Counted from the first letter of the stretch, positions 30,516-40,526 are shown. The stretch is 64,000 nucleotides of DNA from OFTM10 sp964196195 (GCA_964196195.1 CAXMSE010000049.1:28168-92167); one strand, 5' to 3'. Made by a program: numbers and translations. The notes: generated from the letters alone by a model not told the origin.

Positions 30516-32276
30516 TCAGGTAGAGGGTGGGAGCACCCGGATACCGAGTTCTTCGAGGTGGGCGGCGTCGAGCGGTGACGGCGCGCTGGTGAGAGGGTCG
30601 GCACCCGATTGGGTCTTCGGGAAGGCGATGACCTCACGAATGTTGGTCTCACCGACCAGCAAGGCAGTGAGTCGATCGATCCCGAAAGCGAACCCGGCGT
30701 GAGGCGGTGCGCCGAATCGGAAGGCATCGAGAAGGAACCCGAACTTGGCATGAGCCTCCTCTGCTCCAATCCCCAACAGCTCAAAGATCCGCGACTGAAC
30801 TTCGGGCCGATGGATCCGCACCGAGCCCGAGCCGAGCTCCCACCCGTTGAGAACGAGGTCGTAGGACTGGGATCGAACATCCAAGAGGGCCTCGCCTTCG
30901 GCATCGAGGCCATCGATGTCGTCGGGGTGAGTCATGGTGAAAGGATGGTGAGCCGGAATCGGCTTGCCGTCCTGGTTGATCGCCTCGAAGAGGGGGAAGT
31001 CGACAACCCACATGAAGTTGAGTCCGCCCTCGTTCACCGGCGGGCGCCCGAGTTCGAGACGGAGCAGGCCGAGAACGTGACGCACCACGCGCCGCTCGTC
31101 GGCCACGAGGAACACCATGTCGCCGGGCTCCGCTTCGAGTGCCGCGATCACCTGGGTCGATTCGTCGGCCGAGAGGAACTTTGCGACGCCGGCATCGAGG
31201 GCAGGGCCGCTTTCGCCCTCGACAACCTTCATCCAGGCCAGACCCTTGGCCCCCCACTGCTTACAGGTGTCGACCAGTGCGTCGATCTGATTTCGGCTCA
31301 GGGCCTCGATCCCGGCCTCCATCCGGATTCCCTTCACGCACGGTGCCTGGAAGACGCGAGCTTCGGTGTGTTCGAAGAGTGGGGTGAGCTCCACCAGCTC
31401 CATCCCGAATCGAGCGTCGGGCTTGTCGGAACCAAAGCGTTCCATGGCATCGAGCCAGGTGATGTGGGGAAACTCGGCGGGACGCTCACCGGTGACGGCT
31501 TCAGTGGCTTCGGCCACGGCGTGGGAGATGAAGTCGAACACGTCGTCCTGGTCGACGAAACTCGCCTCGGCGTCGAGCTGCATGAATTCGAACTGGCGAT
31601 CGGCGCGCAGATCCTCGTCGCGTAGGCAGCGCGCGATCTGGTAGTAGCGATCGATTCCGCCCACCATGCAGAGCTGCTTGAACAACTGGGGGCTCTGGGG
31701 GAGCGCATAGAACGAGCCCGGCTGGTTGCGGGAGGGTACGACGAAGTCGCGGGCACCCTCGGGGGTGGACGCCACCAGCATCGGAGTCTCGATCTCGACA
31801 AACCCCTTCTCTTCCATGCCGCGACGGATCGCGCTGTTGACCTTCGCCCGCGTCCGCAGGTTGCGCTGGAGGCGCTCCTTGCGAAGATCGACATAGCGGT
31901 GCCGGAGTCGGAGGGTCTCGTCGACCTCAGTTCGTTCGTCGAGGGGGAACGGTGGCGGCTCGGACTCGGAAAGGATCTCGATCTCGGTGATCTCGATCTC
32001 GATCTCCCCGGTGGCGAGATCGCGGTTGGCCGTGTCGTCGGGTCGGCGTCGAACCTCGCCGGTCATACGAGCCACATACTCACTTCGCAGGTCGTGAGAG
32101 CGATTGACCACACATTGCACGACGCCGGTGTGGTCGCGCAGGTCGATGAACGCCAGATGCTCACCGTGCTCGCGGCGCCGGTCGACCCAGCCACAGATCG
32201 TGACCGTGCGCCCGGCATCGGCGGCGGTGAGCTGGCCGCACATGTCAGTACGCATAGAAGTGGAAAGAGCGTTCAT
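30516..32276 (-). CDS. aspS: Aspartyl-tRNA synthetase
   Basis: Charges tRNA-Asp. An N-terminal OB-fold anticodon-binding domain with ICGWVDRRREHG is followed by the class II core with its bacterial insertion. The C-terminal motif 3 GFAFGIDRLTALL is present. I chose the ATG at 32276 (586 residues) with AGGA upstream; the frame is open a further 99 nt into hisS but is not conserved there. A local tandem CTCGAT repeat encodes EIEIEITEIEI. Whether it also charges tRNA-Asn cannot be told. Confidence 0.96.
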   Translation of the reverse strand: MNALSTSMRTDMCGQLTAADAGRTVTICGWVDRRREHGEHLAFIDLRDHTGVVQCVVNRSHDLRSEYVARMTGEVRRRPDDTANRDLATGEIEIEITEIEILSESEPPPFPLDERTEVDETLRLRHRYVDLRKERLQRNLRTRAKVNSAIRRGMEEKGFVEIETPMLVASTPEGARDFVVPSRNQPGSFYALPQSPQLFKQLCMVGGIDRYYQIARCLRDEDLRADRQFEFMQLDAEASFVDQDDVFDFISHAVAEATEAVTGERPAEFPHITWLDAMERFGSDKPDARFGMELVELTPLFEHTEARVFQAPCVKGIRMEAGIEALSRNQIDALVDTCKQWGAKGLAWMKVVEGESGPALDAGVAKFLSADESTQVIAALEAEPGDMVFLVADERRVVRHVLGLLRLELGRPPVNEGGLNFMWVVDFPLFEAINQDGKPIPAHHPFTMTHPDDIDGLDAEGEALLDVRSQSYDLVLNGWELGSGSVRIHRPEVQSRIFELLGIGAEEAHAKFGFLLDAFRFGAPPHAGFAFGIDRLTALLVGETNIREVIAFPKTQSGADPLTSAPSPLDAAHLEELGIRVLPPST

Positions 32277-32301
32277 CGGTGATCCTGGAGGGTTGGAGGA
32301 A

Positions 32302-33576
32302 TCAGTTCGCGCCGGGCACGAACCCGGAGACTTCTTGTACGAGCAGGTCGAGGGGAACCCGCCGCTGGCCGGCATCGCCCCTCATGTCGCGGAGGGTGAC
32401 CTCGCCGGCGGCTATCTCGTCTTCGCCGATTATCGCAGCGAGGAGTGCACCCGAGCGATCGGCGACCTTCATCTGGGCCTTCATCGAGCGGCCGCCGTAG
32501 CTGCGGTCGGCGCCTATCCCGGCGTCGCGTAGCTCCTGGCACACCGAAAGGGCGCTTCCGCCACCGGTGACATCAACTACGAACACGACCACAGAGGGGG
32601 AAGGCGCAGGAAACACATCTTCGGCGTCGCAGGCCAAGAGGATGCGGTCGACGCCAAGGGCGAATCCCAGGCCGGGAGTGGGAGGCCCACCGAGATCCTC
32701 CACGAGGCCGTCGTAGCGGCCACCGCCACCGACGGCATTCTGGGCACCAGCGAGCGCGTCGGCGACAAACTCGAAAGTCGTGCGGGTGTAGTAGTCGAGC
32801 CCCCGCACTAGCCGGGGTGACATCTCGTAGGGGATGCCCAGCACCTCGAGGCCGGAACACACGACCCGGAAGTGTTCGGCGGCATCGCCGGACAAGAAGT
32901 CGATCATCAGAGGAGCATCTGCGATCACATCTTGATCGCCCTCTCGTTTGGAATCGAGGACTCGAAGAGGATTGCGTTCGAGCGTGACCCTGCTCTGGTC
33001 GGTGAGATCAGCGGATCGGGCCTCGAGGTATGTACCCAGTGCATCCATGTAGGCAGGGCGACTACTGGGATCGCCCAGACTGTTGAGGAGGAGCCGTACC
33101 CGGTCGAGTCCCAGCGATTCGTAGAAGCGCCAGCCGAGAGCGAGAACATCGATATCGGCCTGGGGATCGTCGGCACCGAGTATCTCGACCCCGACCTGGG
33201 TGAACTGGCGGAAACGGCCGGCCTGGGGTTGTTCGTAACGGAACTGGGGACCTTCGTACCAGATCTTCCACGGCGGCACCGGTCGGTGTTCGGCGTAGGC
33301 CCGGCAGATGCTGGCCGTGAGTTCGGGCCTCAACGCGAGATGTTGGGGAGGGTCGCCCTTGTCGAAGAAGTCGAACATCTCCTTGGTGACCACGTCGGTG
33401 GCCTCACCCAAGCGCTTGAATACACCCAGATCTTCGAAAATCGGCGATACGACCTCGCCGAACCCAGCCAGCTCGGCCTGGCGGGCGAAGACCTCGACGA
33501 GGGCGCGTCGACGGCCCGACTCGGGGGGAAGGATGTCGCGAGTGCCCTTGGGAGCACGAAAGCCGGGTTCAGCCAC
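32302..33576 (-). CDS. hisS: Histidyl-tRNA synthetase
   Basis: Charges tRNA-His. Class II motif 2 FRYEQPQAGRFRQF lies near residue 112-125. The histidine motifs LVRGLDYYTRTTFEF near 256-270 and GGGGRYDGL near 283 are intact, and a C-terminal anticodon domain follows. The length of 424 residues is normal. The start is GTG at 33576, with a TAGCCT box 8 nt upstream, so hisS-aspS has its own promoter beyond rel. Confidence 0.96.
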   Translation of the reverse strand: MAEPGFRAPKGTRDILPPESGRRRALVEVFARQAELAGFGEVVSPIFEDLGVFKRLGEATDVVTKEMFDFFDKGDPPQHLALRPELTASICRAYAEHRPVPPWKIWYEGPQFRYEQPQAGRFRQFTQVGVEILGADDPQADIDVLALGWRFYESLGLDRVRLLLNSLGDPSSRPAYMDALGTYLEARSADLTDQSRVTLERNPLRVLDSKREGDQDVIADAPLMIDFLSGDAAEHFRVVCSGLEVLGIPYEMSPRLVRGLDYYTRTTFEFVADALAGAQNAVGGGGRYDGLVEDLGGPPTPGLGFALGVDRILLACDAEDVFPAPSPSVVVFVVDVTGGGSALSVCQELRDAGIGADRSYGGRSMKAQMKVADRSGALLAAIIGEDEIAAGEVTLRDMRGDAGQRRVPLDLLVQEVSGFVPGAN

Positions 33577-33584
33577 AGCGGTTC

Positions 33585-33590
33585 AGGCTA
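33585..33590 (-). promoter_or_regulatory. -10 box TAGCCT of hisS
   Basis: TAGCCT ends 8 nt before the hisS GTG in the 46-nt gap after rel, predicting a leader of at most 2 nt. Confidence 0.5.
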
Positions 33591-33622
33591 CCGCCGCGTG
33601 CAGGTTCCGAACGTGCTCTTTG

Positions 33623-35860
33623 TCAGGCGCCCGACCCGGCGCCGGGCAACACCCGGTAGGCGTCGTAGACCGCCTCGACGTTGAGGAGTGTCGACAGGAC
33701 GGAGTCGAGCTGGCTGACATCGGCGAGTTCGAACTCGAACTGCATCTTCGCCACCGCATCATTGCCGGTTTCGGTGGTGACCGAGACCACGTTGAGACCA
33801 TGATCGCTGAGCACCTTGGCGACGTCGACCAACAGGGCGGCACGATCGAGCGCCCGGACCTCGACGGTCGTGGGGAAGCGGCCGTTGTGCTCGGCATCCC
33901 ACTCCACGTCGATGAGACGGTCTGGTTGGCCCGCGGAGAGTTCGGTGGCATTGAGGCAATCGTCTCGATGAACCGATACCCCTCGACCCCGGGTTACGAA
34001 GCCGATGATCTCGTCGGGAGGCACCGGTGAACAACATCGCGACAGGCGGATCATGATGTCGTCGAGACCCTCGACGTGTACACCGGCGGACTGGGTTGGG
34101 CTACGACGAGCGCCACTTCGCCTCGAGACGGTAGTGGGCAGCCGATCCTGCTCGGGCTTGGGCTCCTCTTCGCCTCTCAGTTCCCGAGCAATTCGTTCGG
34201 CCACTGACGAGGCAGCTACGTGGCCTTCACCGACCGCGGCGAAGAGGGCATCGTCGTCGATGTAGTTGAGCTGGGATTCGACCTCCGCGAGCAGGGGCTC
34301 CTTGAGGATGCGACGCGCCGGCAGACCCTCTCGCCGCAGAGCCTGGATGAGATCGTCACGACCTTGCTCGATCGCGTCTTCACGACGTTCTCGGGTGTAC
34401 CACTGCTTGATCTTGTTGGAAGCCCGGCGACTAGCCACGAACTTCAACCAGTCGCGACTCGGGCCGGCTCCCTCAACCTTGGAGGTGAACACTTCAACGG
34501 AGTCGCCGGACTCGAGCCGCGAGTGAAGGGGCACGAGTCGGCCGTTGATCTTGGCGCCGATACATGCATGACCGACGTCGGTGTGAATCGTGTAGGCGAA
34601 ATCAACTGCCGTGGCACCAACCGGCAGCTCGATCACCTTGCCCTTGGGGGTGAAGACGAACACCTCGTCCTGGTCGAGATCGAACTTGAGGTTCGACATG
34701 AACTCCGACGGATCCGAGGTCTCCTGCTGCCACTCGACGATCCGACTCAGCCACGCCAGTTCACCTTCGGGCGACTGCTCCTTGTAGTCCCAGTGGGCGG
34801 CGACTCCATATTCGGCGCGTCGATGCATCTCCCGCGTCCGTAACTGCACCTCGAGAGACTTGCCCTGAGGCCCGACGACAGTCGTGTGCAAAGACTGGTA
34901 GAGGTTGAACTTGGGCATCGCTATGTAGTCCTTGAACCGGCCCTGCACCGGACGCCACGTGGCATGGATGGAGCCCAGGGCCGCGTAACAATCACGGACC
35001 GAATGGACGATCACCCGGATTGCCACCAGGTCGAAGATCTCGTCGAACGGGCGACCCTTCACCACCATCTTCTCGTAGATCGACCAGAGGTGTTTCGGCC
35101 TTCCGTCGACCTCCGCGACGATTCCGAGCTCGGCCAGTCGGGCCTGCACGTCGGTGACGACCTGGGCGAGATAGAGGTCTCGCTCGGGTGCACGCTGATG
35201 CACCATCTGATCGATCTCGGCATAACGACGACAATGGAGGGCGGCGAAGGAGAGATCTTCCAGCTGTTGCTTGAGATCCTGCATCCCCAGCCGGTGAGCG
35301 AGTGGGGCGTAGACGTCGAGGGTCTCGCGTGCCGTGCGTTCCTGCTTGAACTGGGGCAGGGCTGCGATCGTGCGCAGGTTGTGGAGTCGATCGGCCAACT
35401 TGATGATGAGGACCCGGAGGTCCTGGGCAATGGCGACGATCATCTTGCGCATCGTGGCGGCTTGCTGCTGCTCCTTGGAGTCGTAGTGGACCCGTTCGAG
35501 CTTGGTGACGCCGTCGACGATTCGAGCGAGCTCAGCGCCGAAGGTCTGTTCGAGCTGCTCCAGGGTGATGCCGGTATCTTCCACCGCGTCGTGGAGCAGG
35601 GCACCCGCGATGGCGATCTCGTCGAGTCCCTGACGGGCCACGATCGTGGCCACCGCAACTGGATGGCGGATGTAGGGCTCGCCCGACTTGCGATTCTGGC
35701 CGCCATGGGCACTCGCAGCCAGGTCGAACGCTGCCTCGATCAGCTCGGTGTCGGCCTTCGGATGCAGGGCGTGATATGCCGCCAGCAACTCGGCGATCTC
35801 GGCCGAAGCGGGACGATTGGCCGCACGACGCCAAGGAAGCACTCGGGTGACGGTTGCCAT
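33623..35860 (-). CDS. rel: Bifunctional (p)ppGpp synthetase/hydrolase
   Basis: Makes and degrades the stringent-response alarmone. The N-terminal hydrolase is intact: His66, the His90-Asp91 pair in LLHDAVEDT and KLADRLHNLRT. The synthetase domain carries RFKDYIAMPK (about 308-317) and EVQLRT (337-342). TGS (about 400-460), the Cys-containing CCSPVPPDEIIGFVTRGRG segment and a C-terminal ACT domain follow. With both active sites complete this is a long Rel of 745 residues. It starts directly after the apt stop, without a gap. Confidence 0.97.
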   Translation of the reverse strand: MATVTRVLPWRRAANRPASAEIAELLAAYHALHPKADTELIEAAFDLAASAHGGQNRKSGEPYIRHPVAVATIVARQGLDEIAIAGALLHDAVEDTGITLEQLEQTFGAELARIVDGVTKLERVHYDSKEQQQAATMRKMIVAIAQDLRVLIIKLADRLHNLRTIAALPQFKQERTARETLDVYAPLAHRLGMQDLKQQLEDLSFAALHCRRYAEIDQMVHQRAPERDLYLAQVVTDVQARLAELGIVAEVDGRPKHLWSIYEKMVVKGRPFDEIFDLVAIRVIVHSVRDCYAALGSIHATWRPVQGRFKDYIAMPKFNLYQSLHTTVVGPQGKSLEVQLRTREMHRRAEYGVAAHWDYKEQSPEGELAWLSRIVEWQQETSDPSEFMSNLKFDLDQDEVFVFTPKGKVIELPVGATAVDFAYTIHTDVGHACIGAKINGRLVPLHSRLESGDSVEVFTSKVEGAGPSRDWLKFVASRRASNKIKQWYTRERREDAIEQGRDDLIQALRREGLPARRILKEPLLAEVESQLNYIDDDALFAAVGEGHVAASSVAERIARELRGEEEPKPEQDRLPTTVSRRSGARRSPTQSAGVHVEGLDDIMIRLSRCCSPVPPDEIIGFVTRGRGVSVHRDDCLNATELSAGQPDRLIDVEWDAEHNGRFPTTVEVRALDRAALLVDVAKVLSDHGLNVVSVTTETGNDAVAKMQFEFELADVSQLDSVLSTLLNVEAVYDAYRVLPGAGSGA

Positions 35861-36421
35861 TCAGCAGCCGTCGGTTTCGCTGGTCGGCATCTCGTCGACC
35901 GGTATCGCGACGTGGATCGGATCCTGTAGAAGGGCGCGGCCACCGAGGAAACCCAACTCGAGCAGGAAGCCGAAACCCACCAGCTCGGCCCCGGTGGAGC
36001 GGATCAGCCGCGCCGTTGCAGCGGCGGTGCCACCGGTTGCCAATACATCGTCGATCACGAGGGTGCGCTGGCCCGGCTCGAGGGCATCGCGATGGATCTC
36101 CACGGTGTCGGTGCCATACTCGAGGCTGTAGGTCTCGGAGAGAATCCTGCCGGGAAGCTTGCCCGCCTTGCGGACAGCCGTGAAGCCGGCACCCAGCGCC
36201 AGGGCAACCGGAGCGGCGAGGATGAAACCGCGAGCCTCGATCCCGGCCACGGCCTGAACCCCCTTGTCGCGCCACGGCGCGGCCAGGGCTTCGACGGCCA
36301 TCTCCAACCCTGCCGGGTCGGCGAGCAGGGGCATGATGTCCTTGAACAAGACCCCCGGCTCGGGAAAGTCGGGGACGTCGCGGATCAGATTTCGTAGGGC
36401 GTCGGCACTCACGTCGACCAT
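35861..36421 (-). CDS. apt: Adenine phosphoribosyltransferase
   Basis: Salvages adenine to AMP with PRPP. The N-terminal IRDVPDFPEPGVLFKDI and the PRPP loop LVIDDVLATGGTAAA are typical. I chose the ATG at 36421 (186 residues), just before the conserved helix and 19 nt after secF; the frame remains open upstream inside secF. The secD-secF-apt-rel order is conserved across actinomycetes. Confidence 0.96.
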   Translation of the reverse strand: MVDVSADALRNLIRDVPDFPEPGVLFKDIMPLLADPAGLEMAVEALAAPWRDKGVQAVAGIEARGFILAAPVALALGAGFTAVRKAGKLPGRILSETYSLEYGTDTVEIHRDALEPGQRTLVIDDVLATGGTAAATARLIRSTGAELVGFGFLLELGFLGGRALLQDPIHVAIPVDEMPTSETDGC

Positions 36422-36440
36422 ACGGTCCACCGTACCCGGC

Positions 36441-37532
36441 TCACCGCTTCTTCTTTTTCTTCCTGGGTCGGGGCGGTTGCCCGGCGGGTCGGTCCCCGCC
36501 GTCTCTCGTGGGACGGGTTGGCCGAGTGGGGATCCCACCGAGGGCCACGTCTTCCTCGCTCACCTTGCGGGTGGAGACATCACCGTCGGACCTGGAGGCC
36601 ACCTTCCGTGCCACCGCAACGTGCTCTGCTTCTCGTTCCTTCATGTAGGCCACCAGCGAGGACGCCACGAAGATCGACGAGTAGGTGCCCACGATGATGC
36701 CGATCAACAAGGCAATGGCGAACTCCTGCAGGGTGAGCGCTCCGAGGAAGAACGAGCCGATCACCAGCATCGACAACACCGGCAGTACCGACGTGATCGA
36801 TGTGTTGATCGAGCGCATCAGCACCTGGTTGAGCGACAGGTTCATCATCTCGGTGTAGGTGTAGCGACCCGTGCCGGTGAGCCGACTGCCAACCTCGCGA
36901 ACCTTGTCGTAAACCACGATCGTGTCGTAGAGCGAGTAGCCCATGATGGTGAGGAAGGCGATGACGGTAGCCGGTGTGACTTCGAACTGGAAGACCGCGT
37001 ACACCCCCACCGACACGAGGATGTCGTGGGCGACGGCTACGAGTGCGCCGACCGCCATCTTCCACTCAAGTCGGATCGCTATGTAGGCCGCGACGATGAT
37101 GAAGAACCAGATCAGGGCATTTCGGGCCTTGCTGGTGATCTGGTCGCCCCACGAGGGACCCACCGTAGTGACGCTCACATCAGTGCCCTCGACACCGGCG
37201 AACTCGGCCAGAGTCGCCGAGATCTCTGCAACCTTGTCCAGATCCTCGATATCGGCACGGACCCGAATCGAGTCTGAACCGACGGTCTGGATCTTGCCCG
37301 CTTCGGCGTCTGTGCCCGACAGGGCATCACGGGCATCGGCGACCGACGCGCCCGGCGCCGACACCTCCCAGGACGTACCGCCCTCGAATTCGATTCCGAG
37401 GTTGAGGCCTCTCACGAGCAGGGCACCCAGACTGATGAGTACGAGTGCGGCCGACACGGTGAGCGCCTTGCGCCACATCGCCGGGAAGTCGAAGGAGTGC
37501 TCTCCCCGGTAGAGCTTGCGCAACATGTTCAT
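36441..37532 (-). CDS. secF: Protein translocase subunit SecF
   Basis: Works with SecD to pull exported proteins through SecYEG using the proton gradient. The N-terminal membrane helix, a periplasm-side domain, and five further helices with the SecF-typical GYSLYDTIVVYDKVRE are visible. The C-terminus is a long basic tail ending in RKKKKKR. I chose the ATG at 37532 (363 residues), which overlaps secD by 4 nt; the open frame upstream of it lies inside secD. Confidence 0.95.
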   Translation of the reverse strand: MNMLRKLYRGEHSFDFPAMWRKALTVSAALVLISLGALLVRGLNLGIEFEGGTSWEVSAPGASVADARDALSGTDAEAGKIQTVGSDSIRVRADIEDLDKVAEISATLAEFAGVEGTDVSVTTVGPSWGDQITSKARNALIWFFIIVAAYIAIRLEWKMAVGALVAVAHDILVSVGVYAVFQFEVTPATVIAFLTIMGYSLYDTIVVYDKVREVGSRLTGTGRYTYTEMMNLSLNQVLMRSINTSITSVLPVLSMLVIGSFFLGALTLQEFAIALLIGIIVGTYSSIFVASSLVAYMKEREAEHVAVARKVASRSDGDVSTRKVSEEDVALGGIPTRPTRPTRDGGDRPAGQPPRPRKKKKKR

Positions 37533-39016
37533 GACGCGGTCTCCCCAGTCGGGATCCCGAATCTCGACGGCTTGTCGTAGAGCCCCGATCGGCTGGCCAT
37601 CAGGCGGACCACGGGCCCCATGAAGAAGTAGGTGGCGACGAGATCGAGCACGGTGGCGAGGCCGAGGAAGAGGGCGAACCCCTTCACCTGGCCGACCGTG
37701 AGGAAGTACAGCACCACCGCGGCGATCAGGCTGGCCACGTCGGCCTTGACGATCGTGGAGTAGGCGATGGGGAAGGCTCGCTCCACCGCCGAACGAACCG
37801 TGCGGCCGCCCTTGACATCCTCTTTGAGGTGCTCGAAGTAGACCACGTTGGAGTCGACGGACACACCGACCGACACGATCAACCCGGTGACCCCTGCGAG
37901 GGTCAGGGCAAGACCCTGCGACTCCCCGAGCCAGGCGATCATGGTCCACAGCAGGGCGCCGGAGATGGCAAGGCTCGAGATGGCGACGAGGCCTAGAAGT
38001 CGGTAATAGGCGACCAGGTAGACCGATACGAGGGCGAGCCCGATTATGCCGGCGACGATGCCGGCGTCGAGAGCATCCTCACCGAGGGTGGAGGACACGA
38101 TGCGGCTCTCCTGGGGCTCAAGCTCCACCGGGAGTGCGCCGAAGCGGAGCACGAGGGCGAGGTCCTTGGCTTCCTGCTCCCCCATCGCTCCGCCGGAGAT
38201 GACTATTGCGTCGCGATCGAAGTTGGCGGTCCCGACCGTGGGCGAACTCTCGATCACGCCGTCGATCTCGATGGCGATACGCCCAACAGCGCGGCCGGTG
38301 TTCGGGTCGACTCCGGTGGCGGGACAGGCGGGCGTGGCCCCCGCGCAGGAGGCGGCCAGCGAGTTGAAGTCGTCGATGCCGGGCGATCCGGAACGGAACG
38401 AGATGTTGACCGTCCATTCGGTTAGCTGGAACCGGGCACTGGCCGACTCGAGCGCTTCACCGTTGAGACGTCCGCCTGCGGTGGCGCCTTCATCGATGAG
38501 TGCCGGCGCGGGGCCGAGAAGCATCGTGCGGGTGGGTGTTTGTTTGTCGACCCCGATCATGCACTCGCCCGCCACAGAGTCGGGGGTCGGGTCGCCGCTG
38601 GTGAGAAGGTCGGCGTTGGCGCAGCCCGCGACAACACCTGCATCGAACGGGGCACCGGCCACGCCGTCGGACAGCACGGGCCTGAATCTCAATTCCGCGG
38701 TCTGCCCCACCAGATCGATCGCTCGGGCCTGGTCTTCTACGCCCGGGATCTGGACGAGGATGGTGTCGCCCTGACGGGTGATCTCAGGTTCACGAACACC
38801 GAGACCGTCGACTCGGTTGCGGATGATCTCAACCGCCTGGTCGAGGGTTTCGTCGGTGACCTCGGAGCCGTCGACATTCTTGGGTTCGAGCACCACCGAG
38901 GCTCCACCCTGTAGGTCGAGCCCGAGAAGGGGCTCGTTGCCCACCGCAAGGGTGTAGATGATCCCGGCGATGGCGATGACGGTTATCCCGACCACATAGC
39001 CGACTTGGCGACCCAT
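37529..39016 (-). CDS. secD: Protein translocase subunit SecD
   Basis: Partner of SecF in late steps of protein export. An N-terminal helix precedes the hallmark LLGLDLQGGASVVLE. A large extracytoplasmic domain with four Cys in its middle and then about five C-terminal helices follow, including GVTGLIVSVGVSVDSNV. The length of 495 residues is normal. It ends inside the secF start (4-nt overlap) and lies 2 nt after yajC. Confidence 0.96.
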   Translation of the reverse strand: MGRQVGYVVGITVIAIAGIIYTLAVGNEPLLGLDLQGGASVVLEPKNVDGSEVTDETLDQAVEIIRNRVDGLGVREPEITRQGDTILVQIPGVEDQARAIDLVGQTAELRFRPVLSDGVAGAPFDAGVVAGCANADLLTSGDPTPDSVAGECMIGVDKQTPTRTMLLGPAPALIDEGATAGGRLNGEALESASARFQLTEWTVNISFRSGSPGIDDFNSLAASCAGATPACPATGVDPNTGRAVGRIAIEIDGVIESSPTVGTANFDRDAIVISGGAMGEQEAKDLALVLRFGALPVELEPQESRIVSSTLGEDALDAGIVAGIIGLALVSVYLVAYYRLLGLVAISSLAISGALLWTMIAWLGESQGLALTLAGVTGLIVSVGVSVDSNVVYFEHLKEDVKGGRTVRSAVERAFPIAYSTIVKADVASLIAAVVLYFLTVGQVKGFALFLGLATVLDLVATYFFMGPVVRLMASRSGLYDKPSRFGIPTGETAS

Positions 39017-39018
39017 GG

Positions 39019-39360
39019 TCAGGACTCGTCGTCGGCGTCGGCCATCGAGTCATGGTCGACGTCTTCATCATCGACTTCGACTTCGTCTTCGTCCTCTTCT
39101 TCTTCATCCTGGTCGACGACCTTTTCGGTGATGGCGGTCTTGGCGACCTTCAGTTCGATCTCGGGCGCCACCTCCAGCCACACGACATCGTCCTCGACCT
39201 CAGCGACCGCGCCGTAGATACCGGAGCTCGTGACCACAACGTCGCCTTCTTCGAGCGAACGAAGGAGCCGCTGATGCTCTTTCATACGGCGTTGCTGGGG
39301 GACGATCATGAACGCGTAGAGCGCTCCGACCATGACGACGAGGATGATCAACTGTGCCAT
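39019..39360 (-). CDS. yajC: Preprotein translocase subunit YajC
   Basis: Accessory protein of the SecDF complex. One N-terminal membrane helix (about 2-20) ends in the typical VPQQRRMKEHQ, followed by the EEGDVVVTSSGIYG fold. The last 35 residues are almost all Asp and Glu, an unusually acidic tail. It lies directly before secD, as usual. Confidence 0.93.
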   Translation of the reverse strand: MAQLIILVVMVGALYAFMIVPQQRRMKEHQRLLRSLEEGDVVVTSSGIYGAVAEVEDDVVWLEVAPEIELKVAKTAITEKVVDQDEEEEDEDEVEVDDEDVDHDSMADADDES

Positions 39361-39402
39361 TGCGGTCTGGTTTCGCGACAGGGGACGGGCCGAACAAGCA
39401 GG

Positions 39403-40518
39403 TTATCGGGCTGGCCAGACCTCTTGAACCTCAGCTCGGAAGCTGTTGAATTTCCCGTCGACGATCGACCTCGTGATGCGGTCCATGAAGCGGAGCAGCC
39501 AGGCGACATTGTGGAGGGTGATTATCCGCGGTGCAGTGGGCTCCTTGGTGAGCAGGAGGTGGCGAAGGTAGCCCTTCGACCATCGCGCCGCCGGGCTCTG
39601 AGGCCAACTCGGGTCGAGCGGCTCATCGCTGGTGGCGAACTCCGATCGGGTCAGGTTGTAGCGACCCTGATCGGTGAGGATCGTGCCGTGGCGAGCGAGC
39701 CTCGTCGGCAGCACACAGTCGAACATGTCGACCCCGCGGGCCACCGACTCGACAATGCCGAGAGGGTCTCCGAGCCCCATGAAGTAGCGGGGCTGATCGG
39801 ATGGTAGAAGGCCCATGCATGCGTCGAGACCTTCGAGCATCGCCTCTCGGTCTTCTCCCACGGACAAGCCGCCCACCGCGTAGCCGTCGAAACCGACCTC
39901 GACGGTGCGTTCGGCCGACTCGACACGAAGCGACTCGTCGGTGCCGCCCTGCACGATCCCGAACTGGCATTGGCGCATGGCCGCATCCTGATGGTCGAGG
40001 AAGTGTCGGCGACCCCTCCCGGCCCACAGCGCCGTGCGATCGACCGCCTCTCTCAATACGAGGGGATCGGCCACAGAGGAAGGACACACATCGAGCACCA
40101 TCTGGATGTCGGCGCCGATCAGGGCTTGAACATCTACGGCTCGCTCAGGCGTGAGGAGGTGGGTCGATCCGTCGTAGGTGGACTTGAACGTCGCCCCCTC
40201 GTCGGTGATGTCGGGTTCCAGGGAAAAGATCTGGTAGCCCCCGCTGTCGGTGAGGACATGGCCGCTCCAGTCTGCGAACCCGTGGATGCCACCGAGTTGG
40301 GCCACCACCTCCGCTCCGGGGCGCAGCATCAGGTGATAGGTGTTGGCGAGAATCACCTGGGCCCCGAGTGCCTCGAGGTCCAGTGAAGACAGGTGGCGAA
40401 CGGCTCCCCTGGTTCCGACCGGCATGAACCTCGGTGTGGTGAACTCGCCCCGGGCAGTGGCGACTAGGCCGGTGCGGGCGGCACCATCATGAGCGGTCTC
40501 GGTGAATGTGGCTCTCAC
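39403..40518 (-). CDS. tgt: tRNA-guanine(34) transglycosylase, zinc cysteines missing
   Basis: Swaps guanine-34 for the queuosine precursor preQ1 in tRNA. The catalytic Asp91 (TDSGGYQ) and Asp267 (MFDCVLPTR), with Asp143, GIVQGG and GGLSVGE, are intact. The CxCxxC zinc ligands that normally follow the DP-x-D region are absent: residues 303-312 read PSWPQSPAAR. The later His336 (LHN) remains. I chose GTG at 40518 (371 residues), 8 nt after a TAGCCT box; the frame stays open far upstream but only as shadow. Activity without the zinc site is uncertain. Confidence 0.9.
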   Translation of the reverse strand: MRATFTETAHDGAARTGLVATARGEFTTPRFMPVGTRGAVRHLSSLDLEALGAQVILANTYHLMLRPGAEVVAQLGGIHGFADWSGHVLTDSGGYQIFSLEPDITDEGATFKSTYDGSTHLLTPERAVDVQALIGADIQMVLDVCPSSVADPLVLREAVDRTALWAGRGRRHFLDHQDAAMRQCQFGIVQGGTDESLRVESAERTVEVGFDGYAVGGLSVGEDREAMLEGLDACMGLLPSDQPRYFMGLGDPLGIVESVARGVDMFDCVLPTRLARHGTILTDQGRYNLTRSEFATSDEPLDPSWPQSPAARWSKGYLRHLLLTKEPTAPRIITLHNVAWLLRFMDRITRSIVDGKFNSFRAEVQEVWPAR

Positions 40519-40526
40519 GGGAGTTG

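Noticed and set aside
31960..32010. Tandem CTCGAT repeat as a regulatory array
   Set aside because: It is inside aspS and encodes an ordinary EIEI strand of the OB-fold region.
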